DNA of 64,000 bases from Ascidiimonas aurantiaca (GCF_037646345.1 NZ_JBBEWR010000004.1:181642-245641), one strand, 5' to 3'; positions 34,731 to 45,238 are shown, numbered from the stretch's first letter. Notes: generated by a model not told the origin, from the sequence alone. Translations and numbers: made by a program.

Positions 34731-36113
34731 ATGAGAATACTTAAAAAAAGAAGTACCACTGCCGGTATAACCATCATCATGATTTGGATACTCTGTACGG
34801 CATGCAATAGTAATCATGTATACACCATTACCGATTTTGGCGCAGTTCCCGATGGGAAAACACTCAATACAAAAGCCATTCAGGAAGCTATAGACAGAGC
34901 AATAGCAACAAAAGGCACCGTTCGTGTCCCTGCCGGTACTTTTTATACAGGTAGTCTTGTTTTGGGTCCTCATATTACCCTGCAACTTGATGAAAATGCA
35001 GTTCTTCTTGCCTCTTCCGATATGAAAGACTATGCGCATAAACACTTTATTCATGCTCCGGAGGCAGATAACCTCATCATACAGGGAAAAGGTACCATTA
35101 ACGGTAACGGCACCTCTTTTTTCGATAAAAACTGGAAGTATACTGAGCGTCCCCAACCATGGATCGTGATAGAAAGTGCCCGAAATATTTCAGTATCCGG
35201 TATAACCCTTACCAATAGTCCGTCGCATTGCCTGGTATTTGAGCATTGTATCGGTGTGAAAGTAGAAGGTATTCAAATTAACAATCACCCGAGAAGCCCA
35301 AATACCGATGGTATAGATATCACCAATACCAAAAATGTAACCATAAGTAATTGCCGTATTTCTACCGGAGATGATGCTATTTGCATCAAAAACAAATCCA
35401 AAGTACCTGTTGAAGAGAACAACATCCTTAAAAATAAGATTACAGAAAATATTACCGTTACCAATTGCTTTTTAGAGAGTGACGATGCAGCTTTAAAACT
35501 GGGTACCGGTTCCGGGAACCTAACCCGTAATTGTACCTTTAGCGATATCCAAATTACCAATACCCGTTACGGGATGGCTCTTTTTATGATGGACGGAGGT
35601 ACCTATAGCGATATCACGTTTAAGGACATTTCCATTGAAACCGGAGGGCGCCAGAAAGATGCGTATGCCTTGTTTATGGATATTCACCAACGAACCGAAG
35701 AATCACCTCCGGGAGAAATTACCAATATCTCTTTTGAGAATATTGATATCACCACTAACGGACTCCTTTACATTTCCGGTCACCCCGAACAGAACATTGG
35801 CAGGGTTGCCATAAAGAACATGAAAGTTCGTGTACCTTTTGCCGATAATACAGTTGCAGAAAACTGGAAAAAACCCAAAGGGAATAAAAAGATCAAACAA
35901 TGGGCGGGAACTGCGAATTATGTGCAGGCTCCCGGCACATTCATTGTTGCACATACAGATCATGTAACTATGAATAACATGCATATAGTGCATGAAGAAG
36001 GTGCTATGGAAAGGCATGCCCTGTACTTTGTAGATGTGCAAAAAGCAGATACTGTAAATATTAGGGGGAATGCCCTTTACAAAGAAACATTTATGTACCA
36101 AATAGCGGAATAA
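34731..36113 (+). CDS. GH28 family polygalacturonase-like lipoprotein 1
   Basis: 460 aa from the ATG at 34731; an upstream ATG at 34698 would overlap the previous gene. The signal peptide ends in lipobox LCTACNSN. Residues VYTITDFGAVPDGKTLNT start the pectinase beta-helix. Catalytic candidates are D193 in NTDGID and D214-D215 in STGDDAICIK. The usual GHG His motif is replaced by LGTGSGN, so activity may differ from classic endo-polygalacturonases. The family hydrolyses galacturonan or rhamnogalacturonan. The stop overlaps the next start (TAATG). Confidence 0.85.
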   Translation: MRILKKRSTTAGITIIMIWILCTACNSNHVYTITDFGAVPDGKTLNTKAIQEAIDRAIATKGTVRVPAGTFYTGSLVLGPHITLQLDENAVLLASSDMKDYAHKHFIHAPEADNLIIQGKGTINGNGTSFFDKNWKYTERPQPWIVIESARNISVSGITLTNSPSHCLVFEHCIGVKVEGIQINNHPRSPNTDGIDITNTKNVTISNCRISTGDDAICIKNKSKVPVEENNILKNKITENITVTNCFLESDDAALKLGTGSGNLTRNCTFSDIQITNTRYGMALFMMDGGTYSDITFKDISIETGGRQKDAYALFMDIHQRTEESPPGEITNISFENIDITTNGLLYISGHPEQNIGRVAIKNMKVRVPFADNTVAENWKKPKGNKKIKQWAGTANYVQAPGTFIVAHTDHVTMNNMHIVHEEGAMERHALYFVDVQKADTVNIRGNALYKETFMYQIAE

Positions 36114-37372
36114 TGAGAACCTGCCTTTCCTTTTTAGTAATCGTATTATTTTTTATAGCGCAGGCCTGTGCCCAGAAAGAAGTGCTCGTTCTTAAAGAAA
36201 GTTATAAAGACCGAATCAAAACATCATTGCAACATGCCATTGACCATGCAGGAGAAACTGTTTTGAACAGAGAAGGCAGGGCAAGGGGAGATTATGAGCT
36301 TATTTCAGGGAAATGGCTTGAATATGAACCGGCATGGCACACCGGCCAGATCATACAGGGGCTGCTGGAAGCGTATAAGGTGACTGGTAATGAAAAGGCA
36401 CTTACCCATGCGGTAAGAGCCGGAAAGTGGTGGGCAGGATTACAATTTCCAGAGGGGCATACACTGGAGGGATATATGAATGCCGTACATGGAGCTTCCG
36501 TAGGAAACCTTATCAATACCACTACCATAACCGATGGTACTCCGGGGCTGTTTATGCTCAGTGAAGTAACGGGTGATAAAACGTATGCGCAGGTAGCATC
36601 ATCCGCCGGCAAATGGATATTAGAGTATCTGTATCTTCCTGAACACCGACTCAGTTACAATATTGTAGACCCGGTTTCCGGGGAAATATGGAAAGATAAA
36701 AGTCCGCATAAGCAACATCAACAAGGTACTGTTACCATCAAAATGGTAGCAAGACCCAACGCAGAGGGATATTTGTGGAAAGACATGTATGAATTTCTGG
36801 GTGAAGACCGCTATAAACAGGCTTTTCTTGAAATTTGTGACGGACTGGTAGAGAGTCAGTCCCAAAACGGTTTCTGGATGGATTTTGAACCCAATGATCC
36901 GAAAACCGGAAAAATACATGCGCGTTTTAATACCTGGAACGCAGAAGCGCTTCTCGAAGCATATACCCTTACCGGCATAAAAAAATATCGGGAGGCCGCT
37001 ACCAGAACTGCGGTGGGGCTTACCACTCTGCAACAGGACAACGGCGTGATCTATTATATTAGTTATGCCGACGGGACATTTGATGAACGTTCTCCCTGTG
37101 GTTCCGGCACTTCATTTGCAGGCATATTATGGCTGCGGCTTTTTGAGCTCGGAGATACCCGTTTTGGACCCCACATTAAAAAAGCACTGGATTTCACTCT
37201 GAAAAATCAGTTTTCAGAAACACATCAGGACGAAAATCTGGCAGGAGGCTATTTTGAGATACGCCAGAAATCCAATAGCAAAGGGCGCATGAAAATACTG
37301 GTACGCGATATCGCTACCGCTTTCGGGCTCCGGTTTTTAAGCAATGTATACCAAAATGCTTTTGCGCCATGA
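36113..37372 (+). CDS. Secreted (alpha/alpha)-toroid protein, probable glycoside hydrolase
   Basis: 419 aa with a signal peptide ending at AQACAQK (lipobox-like C19). Helical hairpins rich in Trp and Gly alternate along the whole length (AWHTGQIIQGLLEAYKVTG, RAGKWWAGLQ, FNTWNAEALLEAYTLTG), the pattern of (alpha/alpha)6 barrels such as GH88 and GH105 unsaturated uronyl hydrolases. I cannot place it in one family. It overlaps both GH28 neighbours by 1-4 bases, so it very likely acts on the same polysaccharide. Confidence 0.65.
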   Translation: MRTCLSFLVIVLFFIAQACAQKEVLVLKESYKDRIKTSLQHAIDHAGETVLNREGRARGDYELISGKWLEYEPAWHTGQIIQGLLEAYKVTGNEKALTHAVRAGKWWAGLQFPEGHTLEGYMNAVHGASVGNLINTTTITDGTPGLFMLSEVTGDKTYAQVASSAGKWILEYLYLPEHRLSYNIVDPVSGEIWKDKSPHKQHQQGTVTIKMVARPNAEGYLWKDMYEFLGEDRYKQAFLEICDGLVESQSQNGFWMDFEPNDPKTGKIHARFNTWNAEALLEAYTLTGIKKYREAATRTAVGLTTLQQDNGVIYYISYADGTFDERSPCGSGTSFAGILWLRLFELGDTRFGPHIKKALDFTLKNQFSETHQDENLAGGYFEIRQKSNSKGRMKILVRDIATAFGLRFLSNVYQNAFAP

Positions 37373-38733
37373 AGAAACTTTTTTTTCTGGGTATTCTCAT
37401 GATCCTGTCTGGGTGTTTAACTCCCCAAAGCAAAAATAAAAAGTTCACGCCGGAGGTTGCACGGGAACAGGCATTTCAGGCATGGAACGATACGTTACCC
37501 GAAATCCTTAAAAAAATAGTTCCTCCCGTATTTAAAGATACCGTATATCTTATTTCAGATACCCTAAACTTCAGAGAAAAGCTAAATACCACCATTCAGG
37601 AAGCTTCTCAAAATGGCGGGGGTGTTGTAAAAGTACTTCCCGGCACTTATTTTGTGAAAGGCCCAATACGTATGAAGTCAGATGTAAATCTTAAGTTGAG
37701 TGAAGGTGCACAATTAGTGTTTTCTGCCCACCCAGATGATTATCTTCCCGTGGTAAAAACACGCTGGGAAGGTACATTTTGTCTCAATTATTCCCCACTT
37801 ATTTATGCTCTGGGAGAAAAAAATATCGCTATTACCGGAAAAGGAAGTATACACGGGCAGGCAGCTTCGTTTTTTCACAGCTGGAAACAAAAGCAAAAAA
37901 ATGATAAAAAGCGACTTCGTAAAATGGGAAATGACCAGATACCCCTTGAAGAACGCGTTTTTGGAAAAGGACATTTTCTCAGGCCGTCCGGTATAGAGTT
38001 TATAGAGTGTCGCAACATTCTTTTAGAAGATTTTCAAATAAAAGAGAGCCCGTTTTGGACCATTCACCCGGTATTGAGTGAAAATATTACCATACGAAAA
38101 CTCCGTATCGATGCCGGAACGACCAATGACGATGGTATTGATCCCGACAGTTGTAAAAATGTACTCATTGAGAACTGCCATATTACCACACATGATGACT
38201 GCGTAGCCATAAAAGCCGGGCGCGACCAAGATGGCTGGCAATATCCGGGATCTTCGAATATAGTAGTTCGCAACAATACGTTTCGTACCAAAGTAGGGAG
38301 TGGGTTTTGTATAGGTTCCGAAATGTCTGGTGGCGTGCACAATATTTTTGTAGAAAACAATACCATTGTTAGTAATAAACACGCCTTCAACTTTAAAAGT
38401 AATCCTGATCGTGGCGGATTTATGAAGCACTTATATATGCGCAATATGCAAATTGACAGTGCCCGGTACGGCCTTGCATTCACTACTGATTACAAAGGGT
38501 GGCGAGGCAACAATTATCCTACCGCTTATTCCGATTTTTTTATTGAGAACATCACCTTCAATTCAGTAGGAGAGGTTCCCGTGAGTATTACCGGTTTAGC
38601 GCAGAAACCCATTGAGCGGGTATATATTCACAGGCTTACTGTTAAAAAAACAGATAGCGCTTTAAAAAAGATACACACAAAAGATGTTTTGTTAGATCAT
38701 GTAATTATTAATGGTGAAAAAATAGACCCATGA
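37369..38733 (+). CDS. GH28 family polygalacturonase lipoprotein 2
   Basis: 454 aa. Lipoprotein signal with LSGC (C16). GH28 catalytic candidates are D254-D255 (NDDGID) and D276-D277 (HDDCVAIKAGRD), followed by SGFCIGSEMSGGVHN. The KAGRD and GSEMSGG motifs are those of exo-acting bacterial GH28 enzymes that release monomers from chain ends. A lysine-rich insertion (about 170-195) is unusual. It overlaps the toroid gene and the GH2 gene by 4 bases each. Confidence 0.9.
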   Translation: MKKLFFLGILMILSGCLTPQSKNKKFTPEVAREQAFQAWNDTLPEILKKIVPPVFKDTVYLISDTLNFREKLNTTIQEASQNGGGVVKVLPGTYFVKGPIRMKSDVNLKLSEGAQLVFSAHPDDYLPVVKTRWEGTFCLNYSPLIYALGEKNIAITGKGSIHGQAASFFHSWKQKQKNDKKRLRKMGNDQIPLEERVFGKGHFLRPSGIEFIECRNILLEDFQIKESPFWTIHPVLSENITIRKLRIDAGTTNDDGIDPDSCKNVLIENCHITTHDDCVAIKAGRDQDGWQYPGSSNIVVRNNTFRTKVGSGFCIGSEMSGGVHNIFVENNTIVSNKHAFNFKSNPDRGGFMKHLYMRNMQIDSARYGLAFTTDYKGWRGNNYPTAYSDFFIENITFNSVGEVPVSITGLAQKPIERVYIHRLTVKKTDSALKKIHTKDVLLDHVIINGEKIDP

Positions 38734-41402
38734 ACCGGCACACCCTATCGCTTTTTCTTTTTTTAATAACCCCGTTTTTATGGGCGCAGCAACCTGTGGC
38801 CGGAGGGCTCCAGGCAGATAAAACACTCATTATAACTCCTGAAGGGATCGTTAATGAGAACCCCTTAACGTCCAAAAAACTAGGGTACAAATTATTGGAC
38901 GACCCTAATTTTGATTATGAAATAGCACCCCGGTTGCCGGAGGATATACACTGGATTGCCGGTTTTAACCTCCCATTTAAAGAAGGTGCCACCACCAATC
39001 TTTTCTTTTATGACAGCTGGGTAGGTACTTCCAAAAACATACGTACCAATGCCCGCAAGCGAAAATTCCCCAACGACATTACCCGCCTCGTAAAATCAAA
39101 TGCCTATCATATCGCCATACAGCGGGAATTTATGGTTGAAAATGAAACCTATATGCTGGTGATTTCTCCTAAGAAGCAAAAAGTAATCATTGAATTGCCT
39201 GAATCCATCTTTAAAACCAACCGTGTACTTACGTATGATATGGATGCCTGGGAAGCCAAATTTATACACATAGTTATACCTCCCGAAGAGCATACCGTAG
39301 TAATGTGGGACGAAGAAAATACGCGTAGCACCCTTCCTTTAAAAGAGAACTGGCAATTTGTATATAGAAAGAAGAGAGAACCGGGAGATGTAACTGACTG
39401 GTTTGCAAATAACCCCTTCAAAAAAGGAAAAGAAACCATTCAAACCGTAAGCGTACCCCATGTGTTTGAGTATTATTCCCATTTTGATAACAGGAACTTT
39501 AAAGATACCCTGGATATTACCGAAATGTATGCCCGCGGAACCGGTTGGTACCGTATAGAATTCCCGGCAGATGCTTCCTGGAAAGAGAAATATGTAAAAC
39601 TTGATTTTCTGGGTGCCAATACCCGAACCGATGTATGGCTCAATGGGGTGTATCTGCGTAAACACGAAAACGGATATACCGGTTTTCATCACGGGATCGT
39701 AGAGCATCTCCGCTATGACCAACCCAATGAATTGATCGTTAGAGTAGATAACCGTTACCATAAAGAATACCTGCCCCATACGGCCGACTACAATGCACAG
39801 GGAGGGCTCTACAGAGAAGTGCGTGTACAGGCACAGCACAAAAGCTTTGTAAAAGATGTGTTTATAACCACTCCCAAAGTATCTCCCGTAAATGCAGACG
39901 TACAGGTAGCACTGACCCTTCGCAATATGAGCTGGAAAAACGCCCGTTACCGGGTACGTACCAATCTGGTAAATCCGTATAACGAAATAATAGCATCTTC
40001 CATACAATCCATTACCTTACCTGCTACTTCTAAAACATTTTCTCTGCAAAAAGAATTTAACAACATTAAAAACCCGATGCTTTGGGGGCCGGATCATCCC
40101 CATCTGTATAAAGTAGTAGTTAGTCTTACAGATGAGCAGGGAGTTACTATAGACCAGACAAGTGATCACTTTGGCATGCGTTTTTTTCACTTTGATAAAG
40201 ATGAAGGCTTTTTTCTAAATGGAGAGCCGTTAAAGCTTCACGGCGTAAACGTTCATCAGGACAACTACCGGCAGGGGTGGGCCATAGACAGTATTTCGCG
40301 AAAAAAAGACTATCTTCTTATGAAAGCCATGGGTGTGAATTTTATTCGTATGGCCCATTATCCGCATCATCCGCATGCTTTACATCTGGCCGACTCTCTG
40401 GGTATGATGGTTTGGGAAGAGATTCCCGTAGTAAATTCTGTAGGAGAGGCCGCATTTATTAAAAACGTAGAAAAAACCACCAGAGCCATGGTGCTCAGGG
40501 ATAGAAACCATCCCTCAGTTATTATGTGGGGCGTAGGCAATGAATACTATAGAGAATACCTTACCGACGAAGTAATTGACTGGTCCTTAAAATCTACCAA
40601 AGCAGCTATTGAGGTGGTAAAAGAATTTGATACCACCCGCCCAACCGTTATGGCACAGAACGACCTTAAAGATGATAAAGCCATGTCACTAGTAGATTTG
40701 CAGGGGCGTAATAAATACATTGGCTGGTATACCGGTGGTAGCGCCTACCGCGGACTCACCCAACCGGAAGAGATAGTACAATCACTGCAATACGACCGTG
40801 AGGAACATCCCGAATGGAAGATTATAGTCTCCGAGTACGGCGCCGAGGGCAAATACGGATATCATGTGAATGATCCGCAACGTTTTGATCATTCCGAAAC
40901 CTATCAGCTACACTTTCATAAAACCTATTGGCAGTTTATTAAAAAAACCAGGTGGATAGCCGGAAGTACCCTTTGGAATATGTTTGATTTTGTAAGCTTT
41001 GCCAAAGTAGGGAATATACCTCATATTAACCAAAAAGGGGTGATGACCTACCACCGGAAGCCCAAATCCCTTTATTACTACTATCAAAGTCAGTGGACTG
41101 AAAAGCCTATGGTATACATAAACAGTCATACCCATCTGCATCGTACAGGGAATCCTTCCCAAAAACAAACCATAGAAGTTTTTAGTAATTGTGATACCGT
41201 TACCCTGTATGTAAACAATACCAAAGCAGGTACCTTATCTCAACAGGAAGAATGGATATGGCAGGTACCCTTAAAATTAGGGTTTAACTTTTTAAAAGCC
41301 GTAGGTACCAAAGACGGACAAACAGTAGTCACTACACTCAAAATACATTTTTCCAATGAGGTAGCTGTTGAAAAGAAAGTACAGGGGAATGACTCAGATT
41401 AG
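38730..41402 (+). CDS. GH2 family glycosidase with N-terminal extension
   Basis: 890 aa, signal peptide to about residue 20 (LWAQQ). About 190 residues precede the GH2 sugar-binding domain, which starts near LPLKENWQFVY; this extension has no family I recognise. The Ig-like and TIM-barrel domains follow with acid/base E605 (GVGNEYY) and nucleophile E702 (VSEYGAEG). Family members cut beta-galactosides, beta-glucuronides or beta-mannosides. In a pectin locus, side-chain galactan or glucuronate is plausible. It is the last hydrolase of the operon. Confidence 0.87.
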   Translation: MNRHTLSLFLFLITPFLWAQQPVAGGLQADKTLIITPEGIVNENPLTSKKLGYKLLDDPNFDYEIAPRLPEDIHWIAGFNLPFKEGATTNLFFYDSWVGTSKNIRTNARKRKFPNDITRLVKSNAYHIAIQREFMVENETYMLVISPKKQKVIIELPESIFKTNRVLTYDMDAWEAKFIHIVIPPEEHTVVMWDEENTRSTLPLKENWQFVYRKKREPGDVTDWFANNPFKKGKETIQTVSVPHVFEYYSHFDNRNFKDTLDITEMYARGTGWYRIEFPADASWKEKYVKLDFLGANTRTDVWLNGVYLRKHENGYTGFHHGIVEHLRYDQPNELIVRVDNRYHKEYLPHTADYNAQGGLYREVRVQAQHKSFVKDVFITTPKVSPVNADVQVALTLRNMSWKNARYRVRTNLVNPYNEIIASSIQSITLPATSKTFSLQKEFNNIKNPMLWGPDHPHLYKVVVSLTDEQGVTIDQTSDHFGMRFFHFDKDEGFFLNGEPLKLHGVNVHQDNYRQGWAIDSISRKKDYLLMKAMGVNFIRMAHYPHHPHALHLADSLGMMVWEEIPVVNSVGEAAFIKNVEKTTRAMVLRDRNHPSVIMWGVGNEYYREYLTDEVIDWSLKSTKAAIEVVKEFDTTRPTVMAQNDLKDDKAMSLVDLQGRNKYIGWYTGGSAYRGLTQPEEIVQSLQYDREEHPEWKIIVSEYGAEGKYGYHVNDPQRFDHSETYQLHFHKTYWQFIKKTRWIAGSTLWNMFDFVSFAKVGNIPHINQKGVMTYHRKPKSLYYYYQSQWTEKPMVYINSHTHLHRTGNPSQKQTIEVFSNCDTVTLYVNNTKAGTLSQQEEWIWQVPLKLGFNFLKAVGTKDGQTVVTTLKIHFSNEVAVEKKVQGNDSD

Positions 41403-41447
41403 CGCAAAGTTTTATATTTATAGTGTTACAATTCTAAAAAAGAAGGT

Positions 41448-42932
41448 TTGAGAAACCAACAAAATGTACTTAAGAATTTTGGGTTGGTAGCGGGTCCTGC
41501 CCTTTTTATATATATCATCTTCTTTTTTCATCCCGAAGGTCTTTCAAAAGAAGCCAATGCCGTATTGGCTTCTACAGTTTGGATTGCTATCTGGTGGACA
41601 TTAGAAGTGGTTCCCATTGCGGTAACAGCTTTGTTGCCGGTAGTACTTTTTCCGCTTACGGGAGCGCTAGACCTCAGTGCCACCACCGCCAGCTATGGTC
41701 ACAAATTTGTTTTTCTGTTTATAGGAGGGTTCATTTTAGCCATAGCTATAGAGAAATGGAACCTGCACCGCCGTATGGCCCTTACCATTATTAACTTCAT
41801 AGGAACCGGTGTAAGCAGTATTATCCTGGGTTTTATGGTGGCTACGGCCTTCTTATCTATGTGGATATCCAATACGGCTACCGCCGTTATGATGATGCCT
41901 ATTGGTATGGCCATTGTAAAACAGTTAAAGGACAATCCCGCGACCCCGGAAAATGAAACTCGTATTTTCGGGAAAGCACTCATGCTGGCTATTGGGTATT
42001 CTGCTTCCATAGGCGGGGTAGCTACCCTTATTGGTACACCTCCCAATCTCGTACTCTCAGGAATCCTCTCAGATACGTATGGTATTGAAATATCATTTAT
42101 GGACTGGATGAAATTCGGACTCCCCATAAGTCTTTTACTTTTGGGTATTTGCTGGTGGTACCTTACGCGTAAAGCATTTCGGTTACAGAAAAAAAAGTTT
42201 CCCGGCGGGAGGGCAGAGATCAAAAGATTATTAAAAACGCTGGGCCGTATTTCTTTTGAAGAGAAACTGGTGCTGCTGGTATTTAGCCTTACGGCACTTT
42301 GCTGGATGTTGCGTAGTTATCTGATCAAACCGTTTATTCCCGCAATTGATGATACCATAATAGCCGTTTTTTTTGCAGTTACTTTGTTTTTACTCCCTGC
42401 GGGAAAGAAAAATAAAGGAAAATTGCTCAAATGGGATGAAGCCGTAAAACTCCCCTGGGGCATATTGCTTTTATACGGCGGCGGACTTTCACTGGCTTCG
42501 GGTTTTTCAGAAACGGGGCTGGCAGAATGGATTGGTATGCAACTCACCACTATTAAAGGAGTTTCTTTGCTGATACTGATACTTATTTTAGTCACTGCCG
42601 TAAACTTCCTGACCGAAGTTACTTCAAATCTGGCAACCACTTCCATGCTTTTACCGGTGATTGTTCCGGTGGCTTTTATTTTTGACGCGCACCCGTATGT
42701 GCTTATGGTAGGAGTTACCATAGCTGCTTCCTGTGCTTTTATGCTTCCGGTAGCAACCCCTCCCAATGCTATCGTTTTTGGTTCGGGGTATCTCCGTATT
42801 CCGGATATGTTACAAAAAGGCGTATGGATGAATGTGATATCCATATTAATAATTACACTGGCTACCTACTATCTGCTTCCGTTTATCTGGGATTTTGACC
42901 CGCATACCTTTCCGGAAACCTTAAAAAAGTAA
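41448..42932 (+). CDS. DASS/SLC13-family sodium:anion symporter
   Basis: 494 aa, start taken at TTG 41448 since no ATG fits. About 12 membrane segments, with the DASS hallmarks SNTATAVMMMPIG and TLIGTPPNLVLSG in the first half and NFLTEVTSNLATTSMLLPV and PVATPPNAIVFGSG in the second. Members import di- and tricarboxylates or other organic anions with Na+. In this operon, uronates or short oligouronates are possible substrates; that is inference. Confidence 0.88.
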   Translation: MRNQQNVLKNFGLVAGPALFIYIIFFFHPEGLSKEANAVLASTVWIAIWWTLEVVPIAVTALLPVVLFPLTGALDLSATTASYGHKFVFLFIGGFILAIAIEKWNLHRRMALTIINFIGTGVSSIILGFMVATAFLSMWISNTATAVMMMPIGMAIVKQLKDNPATPENETRIFGKALMLAIGYSASIGGVATLIGTPPNLVLSGILSDTYGIEISFMDWMKFGLPISLLLLGICWWYLTRKAFRLQKKKFPGGRAEIKRLLKTLGRISFEEKLVLLVFSLTALCWMLRSYLIKPFIPAIDDTIIAVFFAVTLFLLPAGKKNKGKLLKWDEAVKLPWGILLLYGGGLSLASGFSETGLAEWIGMQLTTIKGVSLLILILILVTAVNFLTEVTSNLATTSMLLPVIVPVAFIFDAHPYVLMVGVTIAASCAFMLPVATPPNAIVFGSGYLRIPDMLQKGVWMNVISILIITLATYYLLPFIWDFDPHTFPETLKK

Positions 42933-42936
42933 ATGT

Positions 42937-44062
42937 ATGCTCACCGGTTTTCCACTTCTTCTCTGTATTCTCGCTTCCATTTTATTAATAGTGGTTCTTA
43001 CTTCCCGGTATAAGTTTCATCCGTTTCTGGCGCTGGTAATAGCGTGTTTTTTTCTGGGGATCTGCAGCGGGATGTCGTTTCCCGTATTGTTGCGATCCAT
43101 GCAGGAAGGATTTGGGGGGCTTATGGCTTCCATAGGGCTTATTGTAATATTTGGGAGCGTAATCGGGGTTTTTCTGGAGAAGTCCGGAGGAGCCTTGCAG
43201 ATTGCACGTTATATTATTCAGCTTTCAGGAAAAAAAAAGAACCCTCTCTGCCATTTCCGTTATTGGAGCAGTAGTGAGTGTACCCGTATTTTGCGACAGT
43301 GGTTTCATCTTATTATCCGGCCGTCACAAAGCCAGCCTTAGTCTGGCACTGGCTACCGGTCTTTATACTACGCACACCCTGATTCCTCCTACTCCTGGCC
43401 CTATAGCCGCAGCGGGAAACCTGAATGCCTCACAACATCTGGGGATGGTTATTCTTATAGGGATCATCATTAGTATTCCCGTATTGCTCACCTTACAATG
43501 GTTATCCGGAAAACTGGGAAAACAGGTAGAACTGGTATCAGAAGAAAACGATACTTCTAAAAACGTAAATGAAAGTGTACCCTCGGTATTTAAATCCCTC
43601 TTGCCCCTGGTACCGCCTATAATATTGATTGCTGCAGGTACGCTGGCTCCTTTTTTAGGATATGAAAAACCCTGGCTCTCTTTTTTAAGCACCCCGGTGA
43701 CCGCCATTTTTCTGGGAGCTTTGGTGGCTATGCTGGTTTTTAAAGCCAAAAGTTACAGAAGACTATACCCAATGGTTTACACAGGCAATTAAAGTGGCCG
43801 GACCTATACTTATTATCACAGCTGCCGGAGGTGCTTTGGTGGCGTATTAAAAGCAACGCCGCTTGAGTTTGCACTGGCCGTAATGGCCATAGGCGGGGGT
43901 GCCATGATGGTATCTCACTACAATGACAGTTATTTCTGAGTAGTGTCTCAATTTAGTGGTATGTCCTCCCGGGATACCTACTGTACCTTTTCATTGCTTA
44001 CTGTAGTTCAGGGACTCACGGTACTGCTTTGCACCCTGCTCATCTGGTTCTTATTTGTATAA
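42937..44062 (+). pseudogene. Decayed GntP-family gluconate/uronate permease
   Basis: Similarity to GntP runs over the whole stretch but in several frames. The first frame (42937 on) breaks near 43230 at a run of nine A, where eight would restore frame. The second (TLSAISVIGAVVSVPVFCDSGF) breaks near 43765. The third (IKVAGPILIITAAGGAL) breaks near 43840. About 60 residues are missing between LKATP and FALAVMAIGGG, and a TGA replaces the expected Trp in NDSYFW (about 43937). The tail (VVSQFSGMSSRDTY) is still readable. Several independent lesions make a sequencing error unlikely. It sits 4 bases after the DASS gene. Confidence 0.88.
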
Positions 44063-44065
44063 GTA

Positions 44066-45238
44066 TCAGTTGCCAAAAGCACAGGCAATAGCATGTTCCA
44101 CGCCGCGAAGTTCAGCAAGGCCTTTAAGCCTTCCAATAGCCGTATATCCGGGATTTGTTTTTTTATGGAGATCATCCAGAAGCTGGTGCCCGTGATCAGG
44201 CCGCATGGGGAGTGACTTTTTTTGTCCCTGTTGTAATTGAAAAAATGCTTTTACTACCTTGTACATAGGTACATCACCTTCCAGATGACCGGCTTCATGA
44301 AAATTTCCCTCATCGTCCCGAAGGGTACTTCGCAGGTGCACAAAATGAATGCGGTGCCCAAAGTCACGTATCATTTGAAGAAGGTCATTATCTGCCCGTA
44401 CACCCAGAGAACCGGTGCAAAAAGTTATACCGTTATGTACATTATCCGTTTGCATGAGAATACGTTTCAGATCACTGGCCGTACTCACAACCCTGGGCAA
44501 TCCAAAAATAGGAAAAGGAGGGTCATCCGGATGAATCGCCATACGAACGTTGTTGTTGGCAGCTACCGGAACAATAGCATCCAGAAAGTATTGCAGGTGC
44601 TTTGCCAGTGTCCCGGAATCTATATGCTGATACGTATCGAGTACGTCTTGAAACTGTTGGATGGTATAGCCTTCCTCTGCCCCCGGCAATCCGGCAATTA
44701 TGGTACGTGTAAGCGTTTCTTTTTCTTTCTCTGACAGACGCTGATAATAAGCGTTTCCCAGAGAAAGCTGTTGGGGTGTATAGGTTTGTTCTGCTCCGGG
44801 TCTCTTTAAAATAAAACAGTCAAATGCTACCAGCGCCTGTATTTCAAACCGGAGGGCCTTTCCCCTGTTTCCCAGCTCGTAATAAAGATCGGTACGGGTC
44901 CAGTCCAGTCCAGGCATAAAATTGTAGCAGATGGTGTGTATCCCTTCAGCGGCCAGGTTTTCAATACTTTGCTGATAATTTTTTATATACGTTTCATAAG
45001 CGCCTTTTTGGGTTTTGATCGCTTCATGAACAGGAATACTTTCTACTACAGACCATGTGAGCCCTACTTCTTCTATACATTGTTTTCTTTTTCGTATTTC
45101 TTCCCGTGGCCAGATCTCTCCGTTTGGAATGTGGTGCAGGGCACTTACCACTCCCGTGGCTCCGGCCTGTTTTATATCTAAGAGGCTTACCGGGTCTTTG
45201 GGCCCGTACCAGCGCATGGTTTGTTCAAACAATAGCAT
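44066..45238 (-). CDS. uxuA: Mannonate dehydratase UxuA
   Basis: 390 aa. Dehydrates D-mannonate to 2-keto-3-deoxygluconate. The N-terminal MRWYGPKDPVSLLDIKQAG and GEIWPREEI, and the metal-binding HPDDPP, CTGSLG and RPDHGHQLLDD segments, are all present. It is transcribed after uxaA and the SDR gene and serves the glucuronate branch. Confidence 0.95.
   Translation of the reverse strand: MLLFEQTMRWYGPKDPVSLLDIKQAGATGVVSALHHIPNGEIWPREEIRKRKQCIEEVGLTWSVVESIPVHEAIKTQKGAYETYIKNYQQSIENLAAEGIHTICYNFMPGLDWTRTDLYYELGNRGKALRFEIQALVAFDCFILKRPGAEQTYTPQQLSLGNAYYQRLSEKEKETLTRTIIAGLPGAEEGYTIQQFQDVLDTYQHIDSGTLAKHLQYFLDAIVPVAANNNVRMAIHPDDPPFPIFGLPRVVSTASDLKRILMQTDNVHNGITFCTGSLGVRADNDLLQMIRDFGHRIHFVHLRSTLRDDEGNFHEAGHLEGDVPMYKVVKAFFQLQQGQKKSLPMRPDHGHQLLDDLHKKTNPGYTAIGRLKGLAELRGVEHAIACAFGN

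Noticed and set aside
41448..41490. An ATG start for the DASS symporter
   Set aside because: The only ATG near the start (41465) is out of frame; the TTG at 41448 keeps the full N-terminal region.
43202..43341. Programmed frameshift at the A-run in the GntP gene
   Set aside because: Other frameshifts, a stop codon and a large deletion in the same gene make decay the simpler explanation.
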